Source: Burkholderia sp. Leaf177
GTDB taxonomy: Bacteria > Pseudomonadota > Gammaproteobacteria > Burkholderiales > Burkholderiaceae
DNA: 51,983 nucleotides
NCBI RefSeq assembly: GCF_001424345.1
Contig: NZ_LMPF01000022.1
Location: 361,192 to 413,174 of the forward strand
Direction of reading: 5' to 3'
Below, piece after piece: positions 35,725-44,294 of the stretch. How positions within the stretch are numbered: position 1 is the stretch's first letter; each line of letters begins with the position of its first letter. The translations under genes were made by a program, and so were the position numbers. Below the pieces are notes generated by a model. That model was not told the origin of the DNA. It saw only the letters and a program-made list of their open reading frames with translations, and made no database searches.

Positions 35725-37659
35725 CTAAAAGACCTGCCCTGTCCCGATGCTGAGCCTACGTGCGTGAGCAATTGGCGTCGGCAGCGTTTCCCGGTCCACG
35801 ACTTCTGCAGCCATCGGCGATAACGCCTCATTGGCACCGCTTGCGGTGCCTCTCACCCGCGGCGGCCCGGCTGGTGTGCGTATCAACGGCGCTGGCGTCA
35901 TCGCGCGCATCGCCTGCACTAATTCGGTTGCCGCCTTTCGCTTATGTTTTGCTTGCGCCAACTTCTGCTTCAAGTACGCTTCGATTGGATTGGAATCGAA
36001 CGTCCCGCTGTAGCGTCTGGTGTCGGAGGCCTTGCGGATCTCTCGTCGTAGCTTCAGATTGTGGGGAACAACTCGCCACATCCCCTGCGCTTCGAGGACA
36101 CCGAGTTCCGAACCGTCAGGCAGAAACGCGCGGACGGAACGAAGATCATCCGAATTGATGTAGACCAACAGCTGGCGGCCAATCAAATGCGTGCTCGATG
36201 CCAGGATCGCATTGGTGTAGCGGGCACCGTACAGGTTGATATGTGGCCGCACCCCCAGTTCCAAATACGCTCTTACCCGAGAGCGTCGCGCGCTCTGCAT
36301 CAGGCACATGGCTTCGAGAGGCGTCACGTTATTCAATCCAGCGTGGGGCGTGCCGTTGTAGTTGGCCATGGCATATTCGATCAGCTCCTCCAATTCATCG
36401 AACGAGACATACAAGCGAAGGCCGCCCTTTGGATCGGATAAGGCGCGCCGCAGATCCCTCGGGTGTGACCCGGTGTAACCCGGGAGGCGGGATGAAAACC
36501 GCGTGTGCACGGTGCCGAAAAGACGTTCAACGTAGGGCCGTTCATCCGGGCTATGCCGAGGACCGGCATCGACACAACAGCCGACGAATTCGCAAAGCGC
36601 CGATAGCGTCTCGTTTGCAAGGTTGGCTTTCGCGTTATCCAGCTTGATCCATTCCCAGGTCGCGTAGCCCAACTCGAGCAGGCGTTCCGATGGGAACCCT
36701 TCTTGCGGCCCGTATGAGAGGCCCGGGATCGTGAATATCCGGGATCTGTGCGGTTCCAATGCTTTCTCGATCGTCTTGATCACGTCGTATCGACTGTATT
36801 CCCTGCCAAGAACTAGGTTGTATCCGAGCACCGCTCGGGTACATACATCGATGATAACCAGCAGCCAGACCCTTTCGATCTCAAACTCGTGCTCTAAGCC
36901 AAGAGGGTCCGCGATGACTACTTTAAGACGAATATCGAGGCGGTGACCGTCGAACTCAACGACCTGATAGGGACGCGTCGCCGTCGGCGAAGAGATTAGG
37001 TCGTCGATGCGCGGGAGCCCCTTGAGATGAGTGGCGCCAGCCGCATGCGCGGCCACGCCGAAGTTGCGCAACATCTCTGCCTTGAGACGTCTCGACAACA
37101 CTCGGAGCGCCTTGTCTGCGGTGTTGAAGGGATAATCGGCTGCGGTCAATCCGGCGGACCTGCATTGCCGCAGGAATTCGTCGTGAACAGCGGCCAGCCC
37201 GCTTAGCCGCGTACGCAACGCCCCGTCGGTGTGAATCTGTTCAAGCAAAACTTTGCGTCGCTTCACCTGAAGCGCAAGCCACGCTGAGAGCGCCGGGTAA
37301 CGCTCTAAAAGGTATGAAAATGCGCCGGCTGTTCCGCGAGATCCTTGCTCACCACGCACAACGACCGGATTTATACGCTCATATCGATTGCAATGGACGC
37401 CAGACATCAACCCGCGATAACCATTGATTCGCCCATCGTCATGTTGAGCAAGCGCTCGGTCAAGCCATCGATAGAGCTGGCGGCGGTTAATCCCATGCTC
37501 GAGCTCGATGCCTTTGATGGCTCGCCCGTTTGCATACTGCTGGACCGCAAGCATTCTTGTCTGAAACGCCGCCTTCGCCCTGGGTTCAAAATCCGTGTAG
37601 GCCACGGTTGGCCATTGACCGAGGTCAATCGCTTGCAGCTCGGCTTTACGCCGATTCAC
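35725..37659 (-). CDS. tnsB: TnsB/TniA-type DDE transposase
   Basis: 644 residues from GTG 37659 (GGAG seven bases upstream). An N-terminal HTH (KGIELEHGINRRQLYRWLDR) is followed by the retroviral-integrase core: first Asp in VVEFDGHRLDIRLK, second in WIKLDNAKANLANE, Glu in RPYVERLFGTVHTRF, and a Mu-type C-terminal beta barrel (HLIGRQLLVYINSDDLRSV). It cuts the 3' ends and joins them to the target. This is the only gene of the element with an unbroken frame. It lies 28 bases after tnsA and 25 bases before tnsC. Confidence 0.88.
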   Translation of the reverse strand: MNRRKAELQAIDLGQWPTVAYTDFEPRAKAAFQTRMLAVQQYANGRAIKGIELEHGINRRQLYRWLDRALAQHDDGRINGYRGLMSGVHCNRYERINPVVVRGEQGSRGTAGAFSYLLERYPALSAWLALQVKRRKVLLEQIHTDGALRTRLSGLAAVHDEFLRQCRSAGLTAADYPFNTADKALRVLSRRLKAEMLRNFGVAAHAAGATHLKGLPRIDDLISSPTATRPYQVVEFDGHRLDIRLKVVIADPLGLEHEFEIERVWLLVIIDVCTRAVLGYNLVLGREYSRYDVIKTIEKALEPHRSRIFTIPGLSYGPQEGFPSERLLELGYATWEWIKLDNAKANLANETLSALCEFVGCCVDAGPRHSPDERPYVERLFGTVHTRFSSRLPGYTGSHPRDLRRALSDPKGGLRLYVSFDELEELIEYAMANYNGTPHAGLNNVTPLEAMCLMQSARRSRVRAYLELGVRPHINLYGARYTNAILASSTHLIGRQLLVYINSDDLRSVRAFLPDGSELGVLEAQGMWRVVPHNLKLRREIRKASDTRRYSGTFDSNPIEAYLKQKLAQAKHKRKAATELVQAMRAMTPAPLIRTPAGPPRVRGTASGANEALSPMAAEVVDRETLPTPIAHARRLSIGTGQVF

Positions 37660-37687
37660 GATGGCGCTCCGGCCACGACGAACGGCG

Positions 37688-38288
37688 TTAGCAATGACAG
37701 TGATTCACATGCATATCTGGCGCAGTTAGCCGACCCTCGTGCAGCAGCTGGAAAGTTGCTGCGCGCACAACGGTTGGGTCACCCGTTGAGAACTCACGCT
37801 CAATCGTCACCAGCTGCTGTGGCTTGTTCGCGAACCGTTCGATACCCGTGAGAAGAGACCTCGAGATTAAACCTCGTGTCGCTACGATGCTGGGAAGCAT
37901 GCGATGCCAATTATCGATCCACATACGGGCAGCGACCAATTCTACGTGCGGAATGAAACGCACCGGTAATGCCGACGTATCAAGCGTGTCACGAACATCG
38001 GCATCCTCCTCTCCGGGCGAATCTGCCGCGATCAACAACTCGGATTTGTCGGCATACCGCACAGAGAAGTCGACTTGATGGTAACGCTCGCCGATCAAAA
38101 TCGTCCCCGGACGTTCGCTAAACGTAACAACTGATGGATCCGATTCAATGAGCATCCACGCATCCAGTACGACGCGGCGATAGATCGTGAGCCTGCGGCT
38201 AAGCTTGGGGGCTAAAAACCTCAAACCGGTGCGCGCCTCGGGCGCGAATCATCGCGGTTGGCGCTCTCGAATGAAGGGAATGTTCCAT
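37688..38288 (-). pseudogene. tnsA: TnsA-type heteromeric transposase endonuclease, frameshifted
   Basis: The main frame (37688-38224) has no upstream ATG and would start at a TTG. A second frame starts at ATG 38288 (GAGG upstream), reads MEHSLHSRAPTAMIRARGAH and RFEVFSP, and then stops; it joins the main frame at KLSRRLTIYRR if one base is removed from the five-C run at 38207-38211. The joined protein has TnsA-type landmarks: Glu in WMLIESDPSVVTF and Asp in YHQVDFSVRYAD. The lysine expected in the following strand is absent (LLIAADSPGEE). TnsA normally cuts the 5' ends. A homopolymer read error is an alternative to a true frameshift. Confidence 0.62.
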
Positions 38289-38326
38289 AAGATAAAAACC
38301 TCATGGACGGGCTTTGAATTTTAAAA

Positions 38327-38458
38327 CGCGAATTGACAAAATCAAGTCGCACTAACGCGAGTTGACGATTTTAAGTCGTTTGGAGTGTGCTTAACAATGT
38401 CAACTCGAATCAGCGCTTCATTGCTGTACATGGTTTCCGGATTGACAGAATTCTGTCG
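38327..38458 (+). repeat. Right-end TnsB-type binding repeats (four copies)
   Basis: Copies at 38327-38349 and 38356-38378 are 23-base direct repeats starting CGCGA and ending AAGTCG, 29 bases apart. A third at 38388-38409 is inverted, and a fourth at 38436-38458 is more diverged and contains the palindrome GACAGAATTCTGTC. The shared core is TTGAC...AAGTCG. Two to four related copies also mark the ends of Tn7 elements. Confidence 0.65.
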
Positions 38459-38516
38459 AACGACGCCTGCCGAGCACCCGTCATTGAGCGCTTTGTGCTC
38501 CTTAGCCCATAACCGA

Positions 38517-39836
38517 TTATTTAGGCACTAGGGATGGCGCCGGTACGTCGAGCATACTCAACTCATCAGCCGCTTCGATCGGCTTTCTCACCATCACGAG
38601 ATAGATCACCGCAGCCGCTGCGGCAACTCCTGCACTAATAAGCAACGCTTGTACAAAAGAGTGGGTCCGGTCGACCACGATACCCGTTACAAGCGGTGCA
38701 AGGGAGCCGCCGAAATACCCCCCAAAATTCTGAATGCTGCTCAGCGAAGCAACCTGGTGTCTCGGCGCCACAACTGTCACGAGCGCCCACGCTGAGCCGC
38801 TCGCCATTTGCACGAAAAACATCGCGGCACAGATGTACACAACGGCTAGGGTCGTGCTTGGCGTATATGCAGCCGGAATGGTGAACGCAGCGCCTCCAAG
38901 GAGGCCAATACACAGAGGCCACTTGCGGCTCGCCAAAGGAGCCAAGCCGCGGCGCAACAATCTATCTGCAATATGCCCGCTTAGCAAAACGCCAATGGTG
39001 CCAAACACGTATGGCACTGAGACAAGCCATCCGGTCCTTGCAATCGACAAATGGCGCTCATGTTCGAAGTATGCTGGCAGCCAAGCGAGGTACAGCCACA
39101 CCATATAGATGATGCCAATGTTGCCGAGCACCATGCCCCAGGTCGTACGCATGGTAAAAAGCCGCCGCCATTCCGGCCAGGTCAAACGTCGGGACGCGCC
39201 TTCGGCAGCCTGTCCTTCGGTCAGGTAAGCAACGTCGGCAGCATCCAACAAAAGACCGTTTCGATTGCGATAGATCGCATACCAGCCAATCGATATTGCA
39301 ATGCCTACCACGCCCATTGCGATAAACATACCGCGCCATCCGAGCGTGAGCATCGCGATGGTGAGAACGGGCGGTGCAAGTCCTGGCCCGAGCGTCGTTG
39401 CTGCTGCGAACAAGCCGGTCGGCGCACCGCGGTCACGCAGTGCAAACCATTCGCTCACCACTTTCGCCGATGCAGGAAATTGTGGCGCCTCACCAATCCC
39501 GAGGAACACCCGCGCGACGAGAAATTGATGGAGTGACTGCACGAGCCCCCCCGCGAGTTGCGCCACGGACCAGACGAACATGCCGAGCCCGAGCATCAGC
39601 CGCGCGCCGAACCGGTCGACCATTACGCCGATAGGCAGTTGCGATATCGCATAAGGCAACGCGAACGCAGAGAGCAGCAAGCCCATCTGCGACGCGCTGA
39701 GTCCAAGCTCGCCCGCGACCGAATGATTGGCGATCGACAGCGTGCTGCGGTCCATGTAGTTCACGATTCCGGCGACCGTGAGAAAGGTCATCGCGATCCA
39801 TTGGACGCGACGAAGCCTGGACGTCTTCCGTTCCAT
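38517..39836 (-). CDS. MFS transporter, anion:cation symporter (ACS) family
   Basis: 439 residues, twelve membrane helices. Hallmarks: N-terminal GIVNYMDRSTLSIANHSVAG, then YAISQLPIGVMVDRFGARLM and FLGIGEAPQFPASAKVVSEW, as in hexuronate, galactonate and phthalate transporters. It imports small organic anions with protons. GGGGAG lies upstream of the ATG. It is the last gene of the unit that begins with the tautomerase at 42394, so it probably imports the pathway substrate. The Tn7-like element ends just downstream. Confidence 0.88.
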   Translation of the reverse strand: MERKTSRLRRVQWIAMTFLTVAGIVNYMDRSTLSIANHSVAGELGLSASQMGLLLSAFALPYAISQLPIGVMVDRFGARLMLGLGMFVWSVAQLAGGLVQSLHQFLVARVFLGIGEAPQFPASAKVVSEWFALRDRGAPTGLFAAATTLGPGLAPPVLTIAMLTLGWRGMFIAMGVVGIAISIGWYAIYRNRNGLLLDAADVAYLTEGQAAEGASRRLTWPEWRRLFTMRTTWGMVLGNIGIIYMVWLYLAWLPAYFEHERHLSIARTGWLVSVPYVFGTIGVLLSGHIADRLLRRGLAPLASRKWPLCIGLLGGAAFTIPAAYTPSTTLAVVYICAAMFFVQMASGSAWALVTVVAPRHQVASLSSIQNFGGYFGGSLAPLVTGIVVDRTHSFVQALLISAGVAAAAAVIYLVMVRKPIEAADELSMLDVPAPSLVPK

Positions 39837-39882
39837 GACGAGTGTCTCCCCGACGATTGATATGACTGGTTTTTTTACGGAT

Positions 39883-40665
39883 CTAGCGCGAATGTTCGGG
39901 CGTGGCGTCTTCGCGTAGACGTCGCGGTGTCGGCTTTACGTGCTTTTCCGACATGCCGTTGAAGACCGTGCCAATCAGACCGCGCTTCAAGTCCGACGTG
40001 CCGAACATCCAGTCGGCGAGAGGCAATGTGAAGTTCATGTTGTGTGTCATCATCCATTGCGGATTGTGGTGGGCAATGTGATGACGCCGCATGGTGTTGA
40101 CGAGGGGAATGCGCCGGACGGTGGCGTTGTCCGGAAGATGCGCACACAGGTGCATGGCTTCAAACAGCAGATACATGCCGACCACCGTGGTCATCACCAG
40201 CCAGCCGGCATTCGCCGATACGACGAAGCCCGCGATCACCGCCGGAATGGCGGTCAGCACGACAATGCCGGGCAACGCAAAAGTGGGAAAAAACACAATG
40301 TTGAGATCGCGTGAATTGGCAAGACGTGCGTCGTCGTGGGTGAAAAACTGATGATGCGTCAACGTATGACGCTGATACAGCGCGCGCGTCACCGCGTTGT
40401 TGCCAGGCTTGTGCAGGAAGTTCACATGCACGTACCACTCCATCAGGTTCCACGCGATTATGACGATCGGCACGATCAGCCATTCGAGCGGACGCACCGG
40501 TCCGTGGATGCGCCATATGCAGACAGCCACCACGATTGCGCCGATCGCAAGAATGATGCTGCCGTGACGGACGCCGCTGTAATCAGCCGCTATCTTTGAT
40601 CGGTAGTCCGATTGAAACGCAGCCTGGCGTGCCGAAGGTCGAGCGGGCTTGATGGTGGGGTTCAT
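39883..40665 (-). CDS. Fatty acid hydroxylase/sterol desaturase superfamily membrane protein
   Basis: 260 residues with about four membrane helices. The di-iron histidine motifs are present: HVNFLH in EWYVHVNFLHKPG, HTLTHHQFF, HLCAH and RRHHIAHHNPQ. The family uses O2 and electrons from a partner to hydroxylate or desaturate lipids, sterols or alkane-like compounds. GGAG lies nine bases before the ATG. It is 47 bases from the MFS gene and 51 bases from the FAD oxidoreductase, in one unit. A membrane-bound oxygenase inside an acid-catabolism unit is unusual, and the substrate is unknown. Confidence 0.82.
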   Translation of the reverse strand: MNPTIKPARPSARQAAFQSDYRSKIAADYSGVRHGSIILAIGAIVVAVCIWRIHGPVRPLEWLIVPIVIIAWNLMEWYVHVNFLHKPGNNAVTRALYQRHTLTHHQFFTHDDARLANSRDLNIVFFPTFALPGIVVLTAIPAVIAGFVVSANAGWLVMTTVVGMYLLFEAMHLCAHLPDNATVRRIPLVNTMRRHHIAHHNPQWMMTHNMNFTLPLADWMFGTSDLKRGLIGTVFNGMSEKHVKPTPRRLREDATPEHSR

Positions 40666-40715
40666 TGTCGTCTCCTTAGCTTACTTGTATCTTGGTGCCG
40701 TGCATGCTTTCAGGT

Positions 40716-42194
40716 TCAAGTCTCGTTCGCGCGCCGCGGCGGCGCTGCGGCAGGAAGCAACAGCTTGTCCGGATTGAACAGCATGCCCGGATCCAGGACC
40801 GCCTTGATCTGGCGCATCAGATCCAGTTCCACCGCCGATTTGTAATGCGCCAGCGCGCCCCGCTTCGTCCGGCCAATTCCATGTTCCGCGCTGATCGACC
40901 CTTCGTATTGCGTCACGAGGTCGAAGACCGCGCGATCGAAGTGCTCGGTCATCGGCACGAACCGTTCGTCGCCACCCGCGGGCGCGGTGAGATTGAAGTG
41001 GACATTGCCATCGCCGAAATGGCCGAAGGCGAGCGGGCGCACACCCGGCAATAGTGCACGGCACGCGGCAATGGCTTCATCGACAAAACGCGGGATCGAC
41101 GTGACCGGCACCGACACATCGTATTTGATCGATGCACCTTCGGCCTTCTGCGCCTCGACCACGGCCTCGCGGATTTTCCAGAGCGCAAGGCGTTGCTGCT
41201 CGCTGACTGCAACCACGCCATCGACCACGCCGCCCGCTTCCATCGCTGACTCGAAGAGCGTCTCCATTACGCTGTTGAGTTCCGCGTGCGGCGACGACGT
41301 CGACATTTCCAGCAGCACGTACCACGGATAGGCAGCGGGCAATGGATCGCGGACTCCCGCCACGTGCTGCGACGCAATCTCGATGCCAAAGCGCGGAATG
41401 AATTCGAACGCGGTCAGCAAGTCGGCGGTCTGCGCGCGCGCGAGCGCCAGCAGGTCGATAACGGCATCGAGCGAGGTCAGCGCGAACAACGCCGTTCCTG
41501 TGCACACTGGCTTCGGAAAAAGCCGCAACGTGGCCGCGGTGATGATCCCGAGCGTTCCTTCCGCGCCGATAAACAAATGCTTCAGGTCGTAGCCCGTATT
41601 GTCCTTGCGCAGCGCGCGCAGGCCGTTCAGCACGCGGCCATCGGGCAACACCACTTCCACGCCGAGCGTCAGTTCGCGCGCGTTGCCGTAGCGCAGCACT
41701 TGCAGACCGCCGGCGTTCGTAGAAAGATTGCCGCCAATCTGGCAACTGCCCTGCGCGCCGAGACTCAGCGGAAACAGGCGGTCGTATTTATCGGCTTCTT
41801 GCTGGATATCGGCCAGAATGCAGCCCGCTTCAACGGTGATCGCAAAGTTGCCCGGATCGATGCTGCGAATCTGGCGCATGCGTCCCATCGACAAAACGAT
41901 GTTGTCGCCATCTTCCGGAGGAACGCCCGCGCCGCAAAGCCCCGTGTTGCCGCCTTGCGGGATGATCGTCACACCCGCCGAAGCGCACAGCGCAACCACT
42001 TCGGACACTTGCGCGGTGCTTGACGGCCGCACCACCAGCGCCGTGTTACCGCGATACAACCCGCGATGCTCGATCAGGTGCGGCTCGATATCGTCCGCTT
42101 GCTGCAGCCAGCCAGCGTCGCCAACGATCGCCTTGATCCGTTCGACAACCGCGTTGAGCGCGAGCGAACGCAACGCTGGCTCGACGGCGTTCAT
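40716..42194 (-). CDS. FAD-binding oxidoreductase, GlcD/D-2-hydroxyacid dehydrogenase type
   Basis: 492 residues. The PCMH FAD domain (about 50-230) contains PQGGNTGLCGAGVPPEDGD and GSCQIGGNLSTNAGG. The C-terminal FAD-oxidase domain has FGHFGDGNVHFNLTAPAGG and SISAEHGIGRTKRGALAHY. This is the glycolate oxidase GlcD, D-lactate and D-2-hydroxyglutarate dehydrogenase family: it oxidises a D-2-hydroxy acid to the 2-oxo acid, passing electrons to a membrane or flavoprotein acceptor. The start overlaps the tautomerase stop by ATGA, so the two are translationally coupled. Confidence 0.88.
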   Translation of the reverse strand: MNAVEPALRSLALNAVVERIKAIVGDAGWLQQADDIEPHLIEHRGLYRGNTALVVRPSSTAQVSEVVALCASAGVTIIPQGGNTGLCGAGVPPEDGDNIVLSMGRMRQIRSIDPGNFAITVEAGCILADIQQEADKYDRLFPLSLGAQGSCQIGGNLSTNAGGLQVLRYGNARELTLGVEVVLPDGRVLNGLRALRKDNTGYDLKHLFIGAEGTLGIITAATLRLFPKPVCTGTALFALTSLDAVIDLLALARAQTADLLTAFEFIPRFGIEIASQHVAGVRDPLPAAYPWYVLLEMSTSSPHAELNSVMETLFESAMEAGGVVDGVVAVSEQQRLALWKIREAVVEAQKAEGASIKYDVSVPVTSIPRFVDEAIAACRALLPGVRPLAFGHFGDGNVHFNLTAPAGGDERFVPMTEHFDRAVFDLVTQYEGSISAEHGIGRTKRGALAHYKSAVELDLMRQIKAVLDPGMLFNPDKLLLPAAAPPRRANET

Positions 42195-42394
42195 GGTTTG
42201 GCCTCGGGCGTGCCCGAATATTTTTGCGCGCCGCCGACAGCGAAATTTTCCGGCTTGATTTCGCGGATGATGATCCGCACGTCTTCGCGTTTTACGCCTG
42301 CCGCTTCAATGGTTGCATCGGTCAGCGCGGCAATCAGCCTGCGCTTGATTTCCACGCTGCGTCCTTCAATCAGGTTCACTTCAATGATGGGCAT
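42191..42394 (-). CDS. 4-oxalocrotonate tautomerase family enzyme
   Basis: 67 residues, the size of a classical 4-OT subunit. Catalytic Pro follows Met (MPIIEVNLIEGRSVEIKRRL), and the middle Arg region reads REDVRIIIREIKPENFAVGG. 4-OT forms hexamers and ketonises dienols in aromatic meta-cleavage pathways. GGACG precedes the ATG. First gene of a four-gene unit, with a palindromic operator 82 bases upstream shared with the divergent iclR gene. Fourth tautomerase gene in the window. Confidence 0.86.
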   Translation of the reverse strand: MPIIEVNLIEGRSVEIKRRLIAALTDATIEAAGVKREDVRIIIREIKPENFAVGGAQKYSGTPEAKP

Positions 42395-42475
42395 CAGATC
42401 GTCCTTGAGTCGCGTGTCGGAGCATGGAATCGAATTTATCGAATAAATTCTGATATGTAAATGGTGTTATATTTG

Positions 42476-42491
42476 CGACCGATATCGGAAC
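42476..42491. promoter_or_regulatory. IclR-type operator, site C
   Basis: CGACCGATATCGGAAC, 13 of 16 matches to the palindrome GTTCCGATATCGGAAC derived from three sites in the window. It lies 82 bases before the tautomerase start and 39 bases before the IclR start. On the minus strand it is followed by AAATATAAC, a -10-like element, and preceded by TTGTTC, so it would sit between -35 and -10. Confidence 0.68.
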
Positions 42492-42529
42492 AAAAAGCCG
42501 CCAATCTTCTTTTCCTGACCTGGACACGC

Positions 42530-43366
42530 ATGAAAATGACGACATCTCCCGACACTTCGCCCGACGAAGACACGCTCGACGCCTCCGGGCCGCCGCGCTC
42601 ACCGGTGCGCAGCCTCAATATTCTTCAGCGCCTCGTGCGGTCATCGGGCGGACTCACGCTGTCGCAATTGAGCTCGGCGCTCGACGTGCCGAAAACCTCG
42701 GTGTTCTCGTTATTGAAGGCGCTCACGCAAGCCGGCTACGTACAAACCGACGGCACGCGCTACGAGCTCGGCCCCGAGGCGCTGCAACTCGGCACGCTGA
42801 TCGCGGCGCGCGGCAGCGCACCGGACGCAAGCCAATTGCCGAGCATCGCGCAACCATTCCTCGAATCGCTCGCCGAGCGCTCAGGCGAAACCGTCTTCGT
42901 CCTGACGCGTACGGAAGACGCCCAGTCGGTGGTTTATGTCGCTCGCGCCGAAAGCGCGCATCCAATCCGGTTCATGGCGTCGATTGGCGAAAAGCGGCCG
43001 CTTTATTCGTCGGCGGGAGGACGCACGGTGCTTGCGTTCATGCCCGACGACGAACAGGAGCGCTACCTGAAGCCGCTGAAAACCATTGCATTCACAAGCA
43101 AGACCGTCACCGATAAAACCCGTCTGCGCGCGATGCTCAAGGAGATTCGCCGCACGGGCATTGCAACCACGACCGACGACACGCATATCGGCGTCTCCGC
43201 CTACGGCACGCCCGTTTATTCCGCCAACGGCGCGGTGATCGCGGCGCTGGTCCTCGCCGCGCCGACCGAGCGTGCGTTGCCGCAAAGCGAGCGCTTGATT
43301 GCGTTATTGCGCGAATACGCGGCAACACTTTCCCGCGCGATGGGTTACGTCGCGCCTATGCGTTGA
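42530..43366 (+). CDS. IclR-family transcriptional regulator
   Basis: 278 residues from ATG 42530; the open frame upstream overlaps the operator and is unlikely to be coding. N-terminal winged helix (about 20-80): LRSSGGLT-type segment RLVRSSGGLTLSQLSSALDV and PKTSVFSLLKALTQAGYVQ. C-terminal effector domain (about 95-270) with RFMASIGEKRPLYSSAGGRT and GIATTTDDTHIGVSAYGTPV. IclR proteins bind aromatic or small acids and control catabolic operons. The gene sits between divergent and convergent units of the predicted regulon; its 3' end overlaps the convergent dioxygenase gene by 11 bases. Confidence 0.9.
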   Translation: MKMTTSPDTSPDEDTLDASGPPRSPVRSLNILQRLVRSSGGLTLSQLSSALDVPKTSVFSLLKALTQAGYVQTDGTRYELGPEALQLGTLIAARGSAPDASQLPSIAQPFLESLAERSGETVFVLTRTEDAQSVVYVARAESAHPIRFMASIGEKRPLYSSAGGRTVLAFMPDDEQERYLKPLKTIAFTSKTVTDKTRLRAMLKEIRRTGIATTTDDTHIGVSAYGTPVYSANGAVIAALVLAAPTERALPQSERLIALLREYAATLSRAMGYVAPMR

Positions 43367-44261
43367 GCGTTTGCCGTTGCTTCAGGGTGTCGGCGACTGA
43401 CAGCGCGCTGGTATCGCTTGTGGTCACGCGGCGCAGGTCGCGCGGGAACGTTTCGTCGTAAGCGCGGCCGCGATGCATCGTGCAGCGGTTGTCCCAGATC
43501 ACGAGATCGCCCACGCGCCATTCATGAACATGGACGAACTCGCGCTGCGTGGCGTGATCGAGAAGGTCGCGCAAAACCATGCGCCCTTCCGGCACGGGCA
43601 AGCCGACAATATGCGACGCATGCGAACCGATATACAACGCCCGCCGGCCATGCGCAGGCGATGTACGCACCAGCGGATGGCGCACGGGCGGCAACGCATC
43701 GCGTTCTTCCTGCGAGAAATCGGTAAAGCCCAGTTGCTCGCGCGAATACATCAACGCGTGTTCGGCGACCATCTCGCCAATGCGCGATTTCATCGGTTCG
43801 GGCAGGTGATCGTAGGCGCTGCGGGTATCGGCGAATTCGGTTTCACCGCCTGCGGGCGGCACGGTGCGCGCGTACAACATTGAAAGCGCGCCGGGCATCG
43901 CGCGAAACGAGCTGTCTGTGTGCCACAGCCGGTTCCCGAGCAACAGCATGCGCAAGCGGTCATCGACTGCGCGCGGCGCGCCGCTTTCATCGAGATTCGA
44001 TACATCCACAATCTCGCGCCGCTCGATCCGCTGCTTCGTCTGCGCGTTGTAGCGCGTGACCGAAGGTTCGAGCGGTCCGAATCGCTCGGCGAATGCCACT
44101 TGCTGCTCGTTGGTCAGCGTCTGGTCGCGGATCACCACGACGCCGTATGTATCGATGGCGACAGCGATTGCTTCGAGCGCCTCGTGATCCGGCTGCGCGA
44201 GATCGACGCCGCTCACCTGCGCCGCGAAGTTTCCGTGCAGGATTTCGGTGACAGGATGCAT
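43356..44261 (-). CDS. Fe(II)/2-oxoglutarate-dependent dioxygenase, TfdA-like
   Basis: 301 residues. Iron ligands are HTD in NRLWHTDSSFRAMPG and the distal His in LVIWDNRCTMHRGRAYD, followed by the 2-oxoglutarate Arg in RDLRRVTTSD. The segment GALSMLYARTVPPAGGETEFA and the N-terminus NFAAQVSGVDLAQP fit the branch of 2,4-dichlorophenoxyacetate dioxygenase TfdA. TfdA-type enzymes hydroxylate phenoxyalkanoate side chains so that they split to a phenol and a 2-oxo acid. No chlorophenol genes are present, so the true substrate may be another ether or acid. AGGAGG lies upstream. Last gene of the unit that begins with the alcohol dehydrogenase. Confidence 0.86.
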   Translation of the reverse strand: MHPVTEILHGNFAAQVSGVDLAQPDHEALEAIAVAIDTYGVVVIRDQTLTNEQQVAFAERFGPLEPSVTRYNAQTKQRIERREIVDVSNLDESGAPRAVDDRLRMLLLGNRLWHTDSSFRAMPGALSMLYARTVPPAGGETEFADTRSAYDHLPEPMKSRIGEMVAEHALMYSREQLGFTDFSQEERDALPPVRHPLVRTSPAHGRRALYIGSHASHIVGLPVPEGRMVLRDLLDHATQREFVHVHEWRVGDLVIWDNRCTMHRGRAYDETFPRDLRRVTTSDTSALSVADTLKQRQTLNA

Positions 44262-44294
44262 GACGGCTCCCTCCTGATTTTGGGCACGGCGAAT

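Larger units (their letters stand above)
33945..38460 (-). mobile_element. Tn7-like transposon, cargo-less, tnsABC-tniQ, degenerate
   Basis: Four minus-strand genes in the order tnsA, tnsB, tnsC, tniQ are packed with almost no gaps and flanked by related repeats with core TTGACNNNNTNAAGTCG: two on the left (33947-33966, 33979-33991 region) and four on the right (38327-38458). Asymmetric multi-site ends of this sort are typical of Tn7-like elements. No cargo or cas genes and no attachment-site gene are visible. tnsA, tnsC and tniQ each carry a disruption, so only tnsB could be made whole. Ends are given to within tens of bases. Confidence 0.75.

Noticed and set aside
33945..38460. CRISPR-associated transposon
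   Set aside because: TniQ is present, but no cas gene, repeat-spacer array or guide-like repeat was seen within or next to the element.
43356..44261. Naming the dioxygenase tfdA
   Set aside because: The iron and 2-oxoglutarate residues fit, but no chlorophenol or chlorocatechol genes are present to support 2,4-D as substrate.
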